A stretch of DNA of 64,000 nt from Variovorax paradoxus EPS (lineage in GTDB: Bacteria > Pseudomonadota > Gammaproteobacteria > Burkholderiales > Burkholderiaceae_C). Positions 45,248 through 54,842 of the stretch are shown piece by piece. Made by a program: the position numbers and the translations under genes. Each line of letters opens with the position of its first letter. Within the stretch, counting starts at the first letter, position 1. The notes below the pieces were generated by a model. That model was not told the DNA's origin and ran no database searches. It saw nothing but the letters and a program-made list of their open reading frames with translations. Location of the stretch: positions 1,364,001 to 1,428,000 of the forward strand of contig NC_014931.1 in NCBI RefSeq assembly GCF_000184745.1, written 5' to 3'.

Positions 45248-45913
45248 ATGTTCGACAAGTTGAAAAAGGCCCTGATGGGCGGCGCCGCGAATGCGACGCC
45301 CACACGCGCCCAAGTGCGGCTGCAGGCCATGCTCGACGCACTGGAAGACGAGCCCGAGCAGACCTTCCTGGACAGCGCCGACGCCGAGCACCGGGTCGAC
45401 ATCCACGCCTTCGGCCGCAACTTCGTCGAAGACGGCGAATCGGCCGACGACGGAGGCTACGTGCTCGTCACCAACGGCATGAGTGACCGCCTCATGCCCG
45501 TGCCGCCCGCTAGCGTGCCCGAAGGCATGACGCGCGCAGCCGAGCTGGTCTGGTACGTGCGCGACCTGAACCCCGAATACATCTCGAACCTGCGCTGGCT
45601 CGCCAAGCTGCCGGCCTTCGACCGCTTTTTCCTCGCCAGCGGCCACCGCGTGCCGATGCCCGAGCCACCGCTGTCGTTCTGTGGGTTCCAGACCTTCTTC
45701 TTTCTCACGCCGATCTACGGCCCCGACGCGCGCATGCTCTCGGGCGTCACGGTCGATGAAGGCGAGGCCGTCGCCACGTTGACCGTCAACCTCATCTCCG
45801 AAGCCGAATACGCGCTGGTCAAGCGCGAGGACGGGCTCGGCGAACTGCTCGACCTGTTCGACGCCAACGACCACCCGATGGTCTTCGACCCCCAGCGAAT
45901 CTCCTATGTCTGA
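45248..45913 (+). CDS. Suppressor of fused (SUFU) domain protein
   Basis: A 221-residue cytoplasmic protein. The bacterial SUFU-domain pattern is visible: YVLVTNGMSDRLMPVP, RAAELVWYVRDL, LRWLAKLPAFD, GHRVPMPEPP, FLTPIYG, and LVKREDGLGELLDLFDAN near the end, closing with VFDPQR. In bacteria SUFU-domain proteins are a recurrent immunity family in polymorphic toxin loci. No toxin gene is visible here. The ATG at 45248 is chosen over an in-frame start 50 codons upstream, which would lie inside the preceding gene. It overlaps hisC by 8 nt. Confidence 0.78.
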   Translation: MFDKLKKALMGGAANATPTRAQVRLQAMLDALEDEPEQTFLDSADAEHRVDIHAFGRNFVEDGESADDGGYVLVTNGMSDRLMPVPPASVPEGMTRAAELVWYVRDLNPEYISNLRWLAKLPAFDRFFLASGHRVPMPEPPLSFCGFQTFFFLTPIYGPDARMLSGVTVDEGEAVATLTVNLISEAEYALVKREDGLGELLDLFDANDHPMVFDPQRISYV

Positions 45914-46988
45914 CTCTCTCCCCGCGCTCCAGCGCATCCGCGCCGACGTGCGCGCCATGCATGCCTACGCCGTGCAGGACGCGCGCGGCTTCATCAAGCT
46001 CGACGCGATGGAAAACCCCTTCGGCCTGCCGCACGCGCTGCAGGCCGAACTCGGCGCGCGGCTCGGCGCGCTGGCGCTCAACCGCTATCCGGGCGACCGC
46101 GGGGCCGACCTGCGGCGCGCGCTGGCCACCCACGCGCAGATGCCCGAAGGCTTTTCGCTGATGCTGGGCAACGGCTCGGACGAACTGATCTCGCTCCTGG
46201 CCATCGCCTGCGACCAGCCCGGCGCCGCGGTGCTCGCGCCCGTGCCCGGCTTCGTGATGTATGCGATGAGCGCCCAGCTGCAGGGCCTGCGCTTCGCCGG
46301 CGTGCCGCTCACGGCCGACTTCGAGCTGGACGAGGCCGCCATGCTGGCCGCCATCGCGCGCGAGAAGCCCGCCATCGTCTACCTCGCCTACCCGAACAAC
46401 CCGACCGCCAATCTCTGGGACGATGCGGTCGTCGAGAAGATCGTCGAAGCCCAGGGCGTGCAGGGCGGGCTGGTGGTGATCGACGAGGCCTACCAGCCCT
46501 TCGCCGCTCGCAGCTACATCGACCGGCTCGCGAAGCACGGCCACGTATTGCTGATGCGCACGCTCAGCAAGTTCGGGCTGGCGGGCATTCGCCTGGGCTA
46601 CCTCATGGGGCCCGCTGCGCTGGTCGCCGAGGTCGACAAGGTGCGTCCGCCCTACAACATCAGTGTGCTCAACTGCGAGTGCGCGCTGTTCGCGCTGGAG
46701 CACGCCGAGGTGTTCGAGGCACAGGCCAAACAGATCCGCGAGGAGCGCGAGCGCCTGATGATCGGCCTGGGCCGGCTGCCCGGCGTGAAGACCTGGCCGA
46801 GCGACGCCAACATGGTCCTTTTGCGCGTGCCCGATGCCACCAAGACTTTCGAGGGCATGAAGGCCCAGGGGGTCCTGGTGAAGAACGTTTCTAAAATGCA
46901 CGAACTGCTGGCAAATTGCCTGCGCCTCACCGTCGGAACGGCCGACGAGAATGCGCGGATGCTGGCGGCACTCGAAGCCTCACTATGA
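45906..46988 (+). CDS. hisC: Histidinol-phosphate aminotransferase
   Basis: PLP-dependent transamination of imidazole acetol phosphate, step seven of histidine synthesis. The 360-residue fold-I protein has the substrate-binding [10 protein letters not shown], the PYNNPT-type motif [13 protein letters not shown], and the PLP lysine in [17 protein letters not shown] (Lys of TLSKF). It starts inside the SUFU gene (8-nt overlap) and overlaps hisB by 4 nt. Confidence 0.97.
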   Translation: MSDSLPALQRIRADVRAMHAYAVQDARGFIKLDAMENPFGLPHALQAELGARLGALALNRYPGDRGADLRRALATHAQMPEGFSLMLGNGSDELISLLAIACDQPGAAVLAPVPGFVMYAMSAQLQGLRFAGVPLTADFELDEAAMLAAIAREKPAIVYLAYPNNPTANLWDDAVVEKIVEAQGVQGGLVVIDEAYQPFAARSYIDRLAKHGHVLLMRTLSKFGLAGIRLGYLMGPAALVAEVDKVRPPYNISVLNCECALFALEHAEVFEAQAKQIREERERLMIGLGRLPGVKTWPSDANMVLLRVPDATKTFEGMKAQGVLVKNVSKMHELLANCLRLTVGTADENARMLAALEASL

Positions 46989-47593
46989 CCACCCCACAGA
47001 GCACCGACCGCACCGCGTCGGTCACCCGCAACACCGCCGAGACGAAGATCACCGTCAGCGTGAACCTCGACGGCACCGGCAAGGCGAAGCTCGCCACCGG
47101 CATCGGCTTCTTCGATCACATGCTCGACCAGATCGCCCGCCACGGGTTGATCGACCTCGACATTGACTGCCAGGGCGACCTGCACATCGACGGCCACCAC
47201 ACGGTGGAAGACGTGGGCATCACGCTCGGGCAGGCCGTGGCCCAGGCCATCGGCGACAAGAAGGGTATCCGCCGCTACGGCCATGCCTACGTGCCGCTGG
47301 ACGAAGCGCTCAGCCGCGTGGTCATCGACTTCTCGGGCCGCCCGGGCCTCGTGATGCATGTGCCCTTCACCAGCGGAATGATCGGCACCTTCGACAGCCA
47401 GCTCACCTACGAGTTCTTCCAGGGTTTCGTGAACCACGCCTTCGTCACGCTGCACATCGACAACCTCAAGGGCGTCAACGCGCACCACCAGTGCGAGACC
47501 GTCTTCAAGGCCTTCGCCCGTGCCATGCGCGGCGCGCTGGAGCTGGATCCGCGCTCCGTCGGCGTCATTCCCTCGACCAAGGGTTCGCTCTGA
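46985..47593 (+). CDS. hisB: Imidazoleglycerol-phosphate dehydratase
   Basis: Dehydrates imidazole glycerol phosphate, with two Mn sites. The 202-residue protein is monofunctional, without the phosphatase domain of enteric HisB. Metal and catalytic motifs: [23 protein letters not shown], and [12 protein letters not shown] near the C-terminus. The true start is the ATG at 46985 overlapping the hisC stop; a longer in-frame reading lies within hisC. Confidence 0.97.
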   Translation: MTTPQSTDRTASVTRNTAETKITVSVNLDGTGKAKLATGIGFFDHMLDQIARHGLIDLDIDCQGDLHIDGHHTVEDVGITLGQAVAQAIGDKKGIRRYGHAYVPLDEALSRVVIDFSGRPGLVMHVPFTSGMIGTFDSQLTYEFFQGFVNHAFVTLHIDNLKGVNAHHQCETVFKAFARAMRGALELDPRSVGVIPSTKGSL

Positions 47594-47610
47594 AAGCCGC
47601 TGGCGAACAG

Positions 47611-47627
47611 CTATGAAATCTGTAGCA
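47611..47627. repeat. Small palindrome-like element containing the hisH start codon
   Basis: GCTATGAAATCTGTAGC, with GCTA/TAGC arms, contains the hisH ATG at 47613. It is related to the perfect GCTATG-AAAAA-CATAGC palindrome in mlaA. The preceding bases GCCGCTGGCGAACA resemble the GC-rich tail seen beside the other copies. Confidence 0.35.
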
Positions 47628-48272
47628 ACGAATTCCGTCGCCGTGGTCGACTACGGCATGGGCAACCTGCACTCCGTGTCGCAGGCCGTGCGCCATGCGG
47701 CCGACCAGGTGGGCGTGGAGGTGTTCGTCACCTCGGACCCGGACGTGGTCCGCAAGGCCACGCGTGTGGTGCTGCCGGGGCAGGGCGCGATGCCCGACTG
47801 CATGCGCGAGCTGCGCGATTCCGGTCTTCAGGAATCCGTGCTCGAAGCGGCGGCGAACAAGCCGCTCTTCGGCGTTTGCGTCGGCATGCAGATGCTGCTG
47901 TCGCGCAGCGACGAAGGCCCGACCGACGGCCTTGGCCTCATACTGGGTGAGGTCATCAAGTTCGAATTGGCCGGCCGGCTGCAGGCCGACGGCAGCCGCT
48001 TCAAGGTGCCGCAGATGGGCTGGAACCAGGTGCGCCAGGCCCAGCCGCACGCGGTGTGGGCGGGCATACCGGACCAAAGCTATTTCTACTTCGTGCACAG
48101 TTTCTTCGCGCGGCCGGCCGACGCCCGGCACAGCGTGGGCGAGGCCGATTACGGCGCGAGCTTTACCGCAGCCATCGCACGCGATAACATTTTTGCCACC
48201 CAGTTCCACCCGGAGAAGAGTGCGGACCATGGGCTGCAGCTCTATCGCAACTTCCTCCACTGGAACCCCTGA
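47613..48272 (+). CDS. hisH: Imidazole glycerol phosphate synthase, glutaminase subunit
   Basis: The class I glutaminase that feeds ammonia to HisF. The 219-residue protein has the catalytic Cys89 in GVCVGMQ, and His-Glu in TQFHPEKS. The oxyanion-strand loop PGQGAMPDC is typical. No clear Shine-Dalgarno is visible; the ATG lies in a small palindromic element. It is separated from hisA by 63 bp. Confidence 0.97.
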   Translation: MKSVATNSVAVVDYGMGNLHSVSQAVRHAADQVGVEVFVTSDPDVVRKATRVVLPGQGAMPDCMRELRDSGLQESVLEAAANKPLFGVCVGMQMLLSRSDEGPTDGLGLILGEVIKFELAGRLQADGSRFKVPQMGWNQVRQAQPHAVWAGIPDQSYFYFVHSFFARPADARHSVGEADYGASFTAAIARDNIFATQFHPEKSADHGLQLYRNFLHWNP

Positions 48273-48335
48273 ACCATTTTTTCCGACCGGGCCGAACCTT
48301 CCACAGCCCGGCTTTCGCTCACTCGCGTCACTTCC

Positions 48336-49079
48336 ATGCTCCTCATTCCCGCCATTGATCTCAAAGACGGCCACTGCGTTCGCCTCAAGCAGGGCGACAT
48401 GGACCAGTCCACCATCTTCAGCGAAGACCCCGCCGCCATGGCCCGCAAGTGGGTCACCGCCGGTGCGCGGCGGCTGCACCTGGTCGACCTGAACGGCGCC
48501 TTTGCCGGCAAGCCGCAGAACCACGCGGCGATCAAGGCGATCCTGAAGGAAGTCGGCGACGACATCCCGGTGCAACTGGGTGGCGGCATTCGCGACCTGG
48601 ACACCATCGAGCGCTACATCGACGACGGCCTGCGTTACGTGATCATCGGCACCGCCGCAGTCAAGAACCCGGGGTTCCTCAAGGACGCGTGCAGCGCCTT
48701 CGGCGGCCACATCATCGTGGGCCTGGACGCCAAGGACGGCAAGGTCGCCACCGACGGCTGGAGCAAGCTCACGGGCCACGAGGTGGCAGACCTCGGCAAG
48801 AAGTTCGAGGACTACGGGGTCGAATCGATCATCTACACCGACATCGGCCGCGACGGCATGCTCTCGGGCATCAACATCGAGGCGACCGTCAAACTCGCGC
48901 AGGCGCTGACCATTCCGGTGATCGCCTCGGGCGGCCTCTCGAACATGGCCGACATCGACCAGCTCTGCGCGGTCGAGTTCGAAGGCGTCGAGGGCGTGAT
49001 CTGCGGACGCGCCATCTACTCGGGCGACCTCGACTTCGCCGCCGCGCAAGCCCGCGCGGACGAGCTGGCCGGCGCCTGA
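48336..49079 (+). CDS. hisA: Phosphoribosylformimino-AICAR ribotide isomerase
   Basis: A TIM-barrel isomerase of 247 residues, step four of histidine synthesis. The catalytic Asp pair is in [14 protein letters not shown] (Asp8) and [11 protein letters not shown]. Phosphate-binding loops are QLGGGIRD and SGGLSNMAD. An inverted repeat CCGGGC/GCCCGG (48288-48312) lies upstream. HisF, the structural relative, follows only after four unrelated genes. Confidence 0.97.
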   Translation: MLLIPAIDLKDGHCVRLKQGDMDQSTIFSEDPAAMARKWVTAGARRLHLVDLNGAFAGKPQNHAAIKAILKEVGDDIPVQLGGGIRDLDTIERYIDDGLRYVIIGTAAVKNPGFLKDACSAFGGHIIVGLDAKDGKVATDGWSKLTGHEVADLGKKFEDYGVESIIYTDIGRDGMLSGINIEATVKLAQALTIPVIASGGLSNMADIDQLCAVEFEGVEGVICGRAIYSGDLDFAAAQARADELAGA

Positions 49080-49108
49080 AGCCTTTTTCCTCTAAAGCCC
49101 TGTAGCGC

Positions 49109-50281
49109 GTGCTCTCCGCGCTCGCCATTGCCAACTACCGCTCGCTGCGCCAGCTGACGGTGCCGCTCGGCCGCCTCACGGTTGTGACGGGCGCCAACGG
49201 CAGCGGCAAGTCGAGCGTGTACCGCGCGATGCGCCTCTTGGCCGACATCGCCAATGGCGGTGTGATCCGCTCGCTGGTGCGGGAGGGCGGGCTGTCTTCC
49301 ACGTTGTGGGCCGGGCCGGAGAGCTTTTCTGCCGCGATGCTGCGGGGCGAGATGCCGGTGCAGGGCACGAGGCGCAACGAGCCCGTCGCGCTGAAGCTGG
49401 GGTTCGCCGGCGCCGAGTCGGAGGATTTCGGATACGCGATCGACATCGGCCTGCCGCCGCCGATTCCCTCGACGGCTTTCTCGCGTGACCCGCAGATCAA
49501 GCACGAGGCGATCTGGAGCGGCCCGCTGCTGCGGCCCTCGACCCAACTGGTCGACCGCAAGGGTGGCGCGCTGCGCCTGCGCGAAGGCAAGGGCTGGCAG
49601 GCCGTGGGCCGGCCGATCCCGGCCTTCGCCAGCATGATGACGGAGCACGCCGACCCGCGCGATGCGCCCGAGATGCTCACGCTGCGGGAGCAAATGCGCT
49701 CCTGGCGCTTCTACGATCATTTCCGCTCCGACGCCGATGCACCCGCGCGCCTGCCGCAATTGGGCACCTACACGCCGGTGCTCGCCAACGACGGCGCCGA
49801 CCTGGCCGCGGCGCTGCAGACCATCCGCGAGATCGGCGACGGCGAGGCACTCGACCGTGCCGTGGACGATGCCTTTCCAGGTGCCCGCGTCGAAGTCGAG
49901 GCCGAAGGCGATCGCTTCCAGACGCTGATGCACCAGCACGGCCTCCTGCGGCCCCTGACGGCCGCCGAACTCTCGGACGGCACCCTGCGCTACCTGTTGT
50001 GGATCGCGGCGCTGCTCACGCCCCGGCCGCCCGCGCTGCTGGTGCTCAACGAGCCCGAGACCAGCCTGCATCCCGACCTGCTGCCGGCGCTCGGCCGTCT
50101 CATCGCGCAGGCGGCGCGCCAGTCGCAGGTGATCGTGGTGTCGCACGCGGCGCGCCTGATCGCCGCGCTGGACGACTGCGAAGGCCTGCAACCGGTGGTG
50201 CTCGAAAAGCAGTTCGGCGAGACCCGCATCGCGAACCTCGACATGAGCGAGATCCCGCGCTGGGAGTGGCCAGCGCGGTAA
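49109..50281 (+). CDS. AAA family ATPase of the RecF/SMC-like type (AAA_21)
   Basis: A 390-residue predicted ATPase: Walker A GANGSGKS (about residues 28-35), an ABC-type signature ELSDGTLRYL, Walker B LLVLNEPETSLHPD and a switch-type His in VVSHAARL. It has no coiled-coil arm or obvious nuclease domain. Similar single-gene ATPases are common and uncharacterised; some act in defence or DNA repair when paired with a nuclease, but no such partner lies nearby. GTG start, with no clear ribosome site. It stands 29 nt after hisA and converges on the binding-protein gene. Confidence 0.8.
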   Translation: MLSALAIANYRSLRQLTVPLGRLTVVTGANGSGKSSVYRAMRLLADIANGGVIRSLVREGGLSSTLWAGPESFSAAMLRGEMPVQGTRRNEPVALKLGFAGAESEDFGYAIDIGLPPPIPSTAFSRDPQIKHEAIWSGPLLRPSTQLVDRKGGALRLREGKGWQAVGRPIPAFASMMTEHADPRDAPEMLTLREQMRSWRFYDHFRSDADAPARLPQLGTYTPVLANDGADLAAALQTIREIGDGEALDRAVDDAFPGARVEVEAEGDRFQTLMHQHGLLRPLTAAELSDGTLRYLLWIAALLTPRPPALLVLNEPETSLHPDLLPALGRLIAQAARQSQVIVVSHAARLIAALDDCEGLQPVVLEKQFGETRIANLDMSEIPRWEWPAR

Positions 50282-50296
50282 GGAAGCGTCGGGCGC

Positions 50297-51211
50297 CTAC
50301 TCGGCCTTCACCGACATCGTCTGGATGATCGTCTCCAGCTGCGCACTCATCGGCAGGTTGATGCTCTCGCCCGAGGGCAGCTTGCGCAGGAACCAGCGCT
50401 TGTATTGCCGCTCGATCTCGCCGTCTTCCGCCAGCACCTGGAAGGTGTCGTTGACCACCTTGGCCAGCTGCGCATCGCCCTTGCGGTACATGATCCCGTA
50501 GGGGTCGTACGAGAGGAAGTCGCCGACCACCTCGTAGTCGGCCTTGGCGGCGTCCTGGGCGATGAGGCCGTAGAGCAGCACATCGTCGGTCGCGAAGGCA
50601 TCGGCCTGGCCGCTCTTCACGAGCCCGAAGGATTCCGCATGGTCGCGCGCCACCTGCAGGTTGATGCCGAGCTTGAACTTCTCCGACAAATCGCGCAGCG
50701 TCTTCTCGTTGGTGGTGCCGGCGGTCACGGCCACCTTCTTGCCGGCCAGGTCGCGGAACGACTTGATCGGCGCGCCTTTCTTCACCAGCACCTTGGTGCC
50801 CGAGACAAACATCGTCGGCGAGAAGCTCACGCGCTTCTGGCGTTCGAGGTTGTTGGTGGTGGAGCCGCACTCCAGGTCGACCTGGCCGCTGGCGACCGCG
50901 TCGATGCGCGAATCGGACGTGACGGGCACCCACTTGATCGTGAGGCTCTTGTTGACCGTGTCCTCGATGGCGGTGACCAGCGCGCGGCACAGTTCGATCG
51001 AATAGCCGATCGGCTCCTTGCGCGCATTGAGGTACGAGAAGGGCACCGACGACTCGCGGTAGCCGATGGTGATGGCGCCGGTCTCGCGCGCCTTGGCGAG
51101 GGTGCCGGTGAGCTGTTCCTGCGCGTGCGCCGGTGCGGTGGCAAGCGAGGCAGCCGCCAGCAATCCGGCAAGAAGAACCGACAGAACCGACCGCGTGGCC
51201 TTGGGCTTCAT
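50297..51211 (-). CDS. Amino-acid ABC transporter substrate-binding protein (glutamate/aspartate type)
   Basis: A periplasmic binding protein of 304 residues. The signal peptide ends PAHAQ (about residue 30). Family features are TGAITIGYRESSVPFSYL, VDLECGSTTNN and AGTTNEKTLR, which match GltI-like glutamate/aspartate binding proteins. No permease or ATPase gene is present nearby. Instead it lies 8 bp downstream of a DAACS symporter gene in the same direction, so it is an orphan binding protein, perhaps serving a transporter encoded elsewhere. Confidence 0.88.
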   Translation of the reverse strand: MKPKATRSVLSVLLAGLLAAASLATAPAHAQEQLTGTLAKARETGAITIGYRESSVPFSYLNARKEPIGYSIELCRALVTAIEDTVNKSLTIKWVPVTSDSRIDAVASGQVDLECGSTTNNLERQKRVSFSPTMFVSGTKVLVKKGAPIKSFRDLAGKKVAVTAGTTNEKTLRDLSEKFKLGINLQVARDHAESFGLVKSGQADAFATDDVLLYGLIAQDAAKADYEVVGDFLSYDPYGIMYRKGDAQLAKVVNDTFQVLAEDGEIERQYKRWFLRKLPSGESINLPMSAQLETIIQTMSVKAE

Positions 51212-51219
51212 GGCGCGCC

Positions 51220-52527
51220 TCACGCGTGGGCCGGATGGGCGAGGGTGGCGTTGGCCTCCTCGTCGAGCGCCTTGGCGTTGACCTCGGCATCGCCCTCGGA
51301 GAGCAGTTCGCCCTCCCATTTGGCGACCACCGCGGTGGCGATGGAATTGCCCACCGCGTTCGTGGCCGAGCGGCCCATGTCGAGGAAGGTGTCGACGCCC
51401 AGGATCAGCAGCAGGCCGGCCTCGGGAATGTCGAAGTGGTTGAGCGTCGCGGCAATCACCACCAGCGAGGCGCGCGGCACGCCGGCCATGCCCTTGGAGG
51501 TGAGCATGAGGATCAGCAGCATCGTGACCTGCGTGCTGATCGGCATGTGGATGTCGTAGGCCTGCGCGATGAAGAGCACGGCGAAGGTGCAGTACATCAT
51601 CGAGCCGTCCAGGTTGAACGAGTAGCCCATCGGCATCACGAAGCTGGATATCTTGCGCTTCACGCCGAAACGGTCGAGCGCCTGCAGGATCTTGGGGTAC
51701 GCCGCCTCGGAACTCGCGGTGGCGAACGAGAGCAGGAAGGCTTCCTTGATGAGCACCAGCAGCTTGAACACGCGCGGTCCGAGGAACAGCAGGCCGGCCA
51801 GGATGAGCACGGCCCACAGCACGAACAGGCCCAGGTAGAAGTCGCGCATGAACACGGCGAACTTGATGAGAATGCCCAGCCCGTTCACGGCGACCGTGGC
51901 AGCCATGGCGGCCAGCACCGCCAGCGGCGCGAGCTTCATGACGTAGCCCGTGATCTTGAGCATCGCGTGCGAGAGCTCCTCGATTGCGGCCACCAGCGTC
52001 TTGGCCTTGTCGCCGAGCGAGGCCAGCGCCACGCCGAAGAACATCGAGAACACCACGATCTGCAGGATCTCGTTGTTGGCCATCGCCTCCACGAAAGACT
52101 TGGGCACCGTGTGGCTCACGAAGTCCTTGAAGGTGAATTTGCTGGTCGCGAGGTTGGCCGAGGCGCCGATGTCGGGCAGCGGCAGGCCCAGGTTCTCGCC
52201 GGGCTTGAGCAGGTTGGCCATGACCAGGCCGATGACCAGCGAAATGAGTGAGGCGGTGAGAAACCAGCCGATGGCCTTGCCGAACACGCGGCCCACCGAT
52301 TTGGCATCGCCCATGTGCGCGATGCCCACCACCAGCGTGGAGAACACCAGCGGGCCGATCAGCATCTTGATGAGGCGCAGGAACACGTCGGAGACGATGG
52401 AAACGTAGTCCGCGATTTCCTTGGCAGCCTTCTTGTCCGGAAAGCTGGTGAAGATCATGTAGCCCACGATGATGCCCAGCACCATGGCGATCAGGATCCA
52501 TGCCGCCATCGGCAATTTTTTCTTCAT
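51220..52527 (-). CDS. Dicarboxylate/amino acid:cation symporter (DAACS family)
   Basis: A 435-residue inner-membrane symporter of the DctA/GltP family. It shows the re-entrant loop 1 serine-rich motif ATASSEAAYP, the MGYSFNLDGSMMY segment (NMDGT-type motif) and the substrate-binding GVDTFLDMGRSATNAVGNSIATAVV helix (family ...DRxRDMxRTxxNVxGD, modified). Candidates for substrate are C4-dicarboxylates, glutamate or aspartate. The ATG at 52527 has AAGGGG upstream. The adjacent glutamate-type binding protein suggests amino-acid uptake. Confidence 0.9.
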   Translation of the reverse strand: MKKKLPMAAWILIAMVLGIIVGYMIFTSFPDKKAAKEIADYVSIVSDVFLRLIKMLIGPLVFSTLVVGIAHMGDAKSVGRVFGKAIGWFLTASLISLVIGLVMANLLKPGENLGLPLPDIGASANLATSKFTFKDFVSHTVPKSFVEAMANNEILQIVVFSMFFGVALASLGDKAKTLVAAIEELSHAMLKITGYVMKLAPLAVLAAMAATVAVNGLGILIKFAVFMRDFYLGLFVLWAVLILAGLLFLGPRVFKLLVLIKEAFLLSFATASSEAAYPKILQALDRFGVKRKISSFVMPMGYSFNLDGSMMYCTFAVLFIAQAYDIHMPISTQVTMLLILMLTSKGMAGVPRASLVVIAATLNHFDIPEAGLLLILGVDTFLDMGRSATNAVGNSIATAVVAKWEGELLSEGDAEVNAKALDEEANATLAHPAHA

Positions 52528-52683
52528 GCGTATCCCCTTTGTCGTGTGAGAGTGGTTTTTGTCGAAGGCTCGGGACCGACCTGCACCTTGTCCCCTCGTG
52601 CAAGCAGGCACAGGGTATCCAAAGAGGAGCGGGGCGCGCAATGGCTTCCAGTGCCAATTCCGTGCCATGGCACGGGCGCTGCC

Positions 52684-52689
52684 TACAAT
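52684..52689 (+). promoter_or_regulatory. -10 box directly before the mutarotase gene
   Basis: TACAAT lies 7 nt before the ATG at 52697, with no ribosome site between them. A transcript from it would be leaderless. The 169-bp divergent gap with the symporter gene also contains CCATGG palindromes but no other clear signal. Confidence 0.4.
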
Positions 52690-52696
52690 TCCTCAC

Positions 52697-53533
52697 ATGG
52701 AAATCACCCCGATCGAGTTTCGCGGCCAGCCCGCGATCCGAGCCCTTGGCGCAGATGGCAGCACGTTGACCGTGGCCCTGCATGGCGCGCAAGTGCTCTC
52801 GTGGACCACGGCCGACGGAGTGGAAAGGTTCTATGTCAGCCCCCGCGCCGTGTTCGACGGCAAGACCGCGATCCGCGGTGGCGTGCCCGTATGTTGCCCG
52901 CAGTTCAACATGCGCGGCATGCTGCCCAAACATGGTTTCATGCGCAATCTGCCTTGGGAGTCGCAGGGCACTGGCGCCTCGGGCGACACCCTGGCACTCC
53001 GGCTGCGCGACAACGAGGCCACCCGTGCGCTCTGGCCGCACGCTTTCGAGGCGCGCCTTGACGTGACGCTGGCTCCCGGCCAGTTGCGCATCGCGCTCAC
53101 GCTGACCAACATCGACTCCGCGCCCTGGGCCTTTGCCGCGGCGCTGCATTCCTACCTTCATGTCGACGACATCGCCCAGGTGCGGCTCGAGGGCCTCGAA
53201 GGCGCCAACCGCTGGGATTCGCTGCGCGACGACCGCCATGTGGAGACCGCTGCCGCATTGCGGTTCGATGCCGAGTTCGACAGCGTCTATGTCGCGCCCG
53301 CAAAACCGCTGCGCCTCGTGCAGCCGGGCGGCACGCTCGAAATCTCGCAAAGCGCGAGCTGCACCGAAACCGTGGTGTGGAACCCCGGCGCCGAGCTCTG
53401 CGCCAAGCTGGCCGACATGCCGGCCGACGGCTACCGCCACATGCTCTGCGTCGAGGCGGCCCGCATCGACGAACAAGTGACCCTGGCGCCCGGCGCCCAA
53501 TGGCAGGGCTGGCAACAGCTCACCGTTCTCTGA
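52697..53533 (+). CDS. D-hexose-6-phosphate mutarotase (YeaD-like aldose epimerase)
   Basis: A 278-residue galactose-mutarotase-like protein. [12 protein letters not shown] and [12 protein letters not shown] match the YeaD-type glucose-6-phosphate 1-epimerase signature, with catalytic His in KHGF and a second His in AALHSYLHV. It ends with [12 protein letters not shown]. Anomerisation of hexose phosphates would aid sugar metabolism. An in-frame upstream start is ignored, since the -10 box lies between it and the ATG used here. It lies 22 bp before hisF. Confidence 0.9.
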   Translation: MEITPIEFRGQPAIRALGADGSTLTVALHGAQVLSWTTADGVERFYVSPRAVFDGKTAIRGGVPVCCPQFNMRGMLPKHGFMRNLPWESQGTGASGDTLALRLRDNEATRALWPHAFEARLDVTLAPGQLRIALTLTNIDSAPWAFAAALHSYLHVDDIAQVRLEGLEGANRWDSLRDDRHVETAAALRFDAEFDSVYVAPAKPLRLVQPGGTLEISQSASCTETVVWNPGAELCAKLADMPADGYRHMLCVEAARIDEQVTLAPGAQWQGWQQLTVL

Positions 53534-53555
53534 TTTCCTTCCGGTTCAAATTCCC

Positions 53556-54335
53556 ATGCTTGCCAAACGCATCATTCCCTGCCTCGACGTTACCGGCGGC
53601 CGTGTCGTCAAGGGCGTCAACTTTCTCGAACTGCGCGATGCCGGCGACCCGGTCGAGATCGCCGCGCGCTACAACGCGCAGGGCGCCGACGAACTCACCT
53701 TCCTGGACATCACCGCCACCAGCGACGGGCGCGACCTGATCCTGCCGATCATCGAGGCGGTGGCTTCGCAGGTCTTCATTCCGCTCACGGTCGGCGGCGG
53801 CGTGCGCACCGTGGCTGATGTGCGCCGGCTCCTCAATGCGGGCGCGGACAAGACCAGCTTCAACTCGGCCGCCATCGCCGATCCGCAGGTGATCAACGAT
53901 GCCTCGCAGAAGTACGGCTCGCAGTGCATCGTGGTGGCCATCGATGCCAAGCGCCGCACGCCCGAAGAGGCGGCCACGCGCGGTCCGGGATGGGATGTGT
54001 ACAGCCACGGCGGCCGCAAGAACACGGGCATGGACGCCGTGCAATGGGCCACCGAGATGGCGCGCCGCGGCGCGGGCGAAATCCTCCTCACGAGCATGGA
54101 CCGCGACGGCACCAAAAGCGGTTTCGACCTCGCACTGACACGCGCGGTGAGCGATGCGGTCAGCGTGCCGGTGATCGCCTCGGGCGGCGTCGGCAACCTG
54201 GACGACCTCGCCGACGGCATCCAGACCGGCGGCGCCGATGCGGTGCTGGCGGCCAGCATTTTTCACTACGGCGAACACACCGTGGGCGAGGCGAAAGCCC
54301 GCATGGCGGCGCGGGGCATCCCTGTCCGGATTTAA
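53556..54335 (+). CDS. hisF: Imidazole glycerol phosphate synthase, cyclase subunit
   Basis: Forms the imidazole ring from PRFAR and HisH-derived ammonia, releasing AICAR. The 259-residue TIM barrel has catalytic Asp11 in [11 protein letters not shown] and Asp in [13 protein letters not shown]. Phosphate loops are TVGGGVRT and [11 protein letters not shown] structured repeat starts two bases after the stop. Confidence 0.97.
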   Translation: MLAKRIIPCLDVTGGRVVKGVNFLELRDAGDPVEIAARYNAQGADELTFLDITATSDGRDLILPIIEAVASQVFIPLTVGGGVRTVADVRRLLNAGADKTSFNSAAIADPQVINDASQKYGSQCIVVAIDAKRRTPEEAATRGPGWDVYSHGGRKNTGMDAVQWATEMARRGAGEILLTSMDRDGTKSGFDLALTRAVSDAVSVPVIASGGVGNLDDLADGIQTGGADAVLAASIFHYGEHTVGEAKARMAARGIPVRI

Positions 54336-54336
54336 G

Positions 54337-54440
54337 GCTCCTTCGTGGGATACCGCGGAACCGGCTTTGCCGGGCCGCTGGTATCGCCCCCTTCGAGGGG
54401 GGAGGAGAAGCGACACGAAGTGCGCGAAGCCTGGGGGTGG
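54337..54440 (+). repeat. Dispersed ~95-bp structured repeat, copy B (between hisF and hisI)
   Basis: The main stem pairs GATACCGCGG (54349-54358) and CCGGC with GCCGG, CCGC and GGTATC (ending 54385). The second hairpin is CCCCCT-TCG-AGGGGG (54387-54401). The outer stem differs from copy A by two compensatory changes: A-T to G-C and C-G to T-A. The end (GGGGGTGG) runs into GACAAT, a possible -10 for hisI. Confidence 0.85.
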
Positions 54441-54446
54441 GACAAT
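54441..54446 (+). promoter_or_regulatory. Possible -10 box before hisI
   Basis: GACAAT adjoins the end of repeat copy B and lies 6 nt before the hisI ATG. If functional it would give a leaderless hisI transcript. No -35 is evident. Confidence 0.3.
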
Positions 54447-54452
54447 ACTTCC

Positions 54453-54842
54453 ATGAATTGGCTCGATGAAGTGAAGTGGGACGCGAACGGCCTGGTGCCG
54501 GTCATCGCGCAGGAACAAGGCAGCAACGACGTGCTGATGTTCGCCTGGATGAACCGCGAGGCGCTCGAGAAGACCGCCGAGCTGGGCCGTGCGGTGTATT
54601 TCAGCCGCTCGCGCAACAAGCTCTGGTTCAAGGGCGAGGAATCGGGCCACGTGCAGACCGTGCACGAGATCCGCCTGGATTGCGACAACGACGTGGTGCT
54701 GCTCAAGGTCACCCAGCTGGGCCACGAACCCGGTATCGCCTGCCACACCGGCCGCCACAGCTGCTTCTTCAGCAAGTACGAAAAAGGCCAGTGGACCGTG
54801 GTCGAGCCGGTCTTGAAAGACCCGGAGTCGATCTACAAATGA
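54453..54842 (+). CDS. hisI: Phosphoribosyl-AMP cyclohydrolase
   Basis: Zn-dependent hydrolysis of phosphoribosyl-AMP, step three of histidine synthesis. The 129-residue protein is monofunctional. Signatures are [28 protein letters not shown] and [11 protein letters not shown], with the Zn-binding [13 protein letters not shown]. The ATG at 54453 is chosen; the longer in-frame reading from 54345 is translated from the repeat and is not credible. It overlaps hisE by 4 nt. Confidence 0.97.
   Translation: MNWLDEVKWDANGLVPVIAQEQGSNDVLMFAWMNREALEKTAELGRAVYFSRSRNKLWFKGEESGHVQTVHEIRLDCDNDVVLLKVTQLGHEPGIACHTGRHSCFFSKYEKGQWTVVEPVLKDPESIYK

Noticed and set aside
48288..48312. CCGGGC/GCCCGG repeat before hisA as a his attenuator
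   Set aside because: It has no T-run, no histidine-rich leader peptide and lies within the operon, so there is too little support.
54345..54452. 36-residue N-terminal extension of HisI
   Set aside because: It is translated from repeat copy B; the ATG at 54453 starts exactly at the conserved protein.
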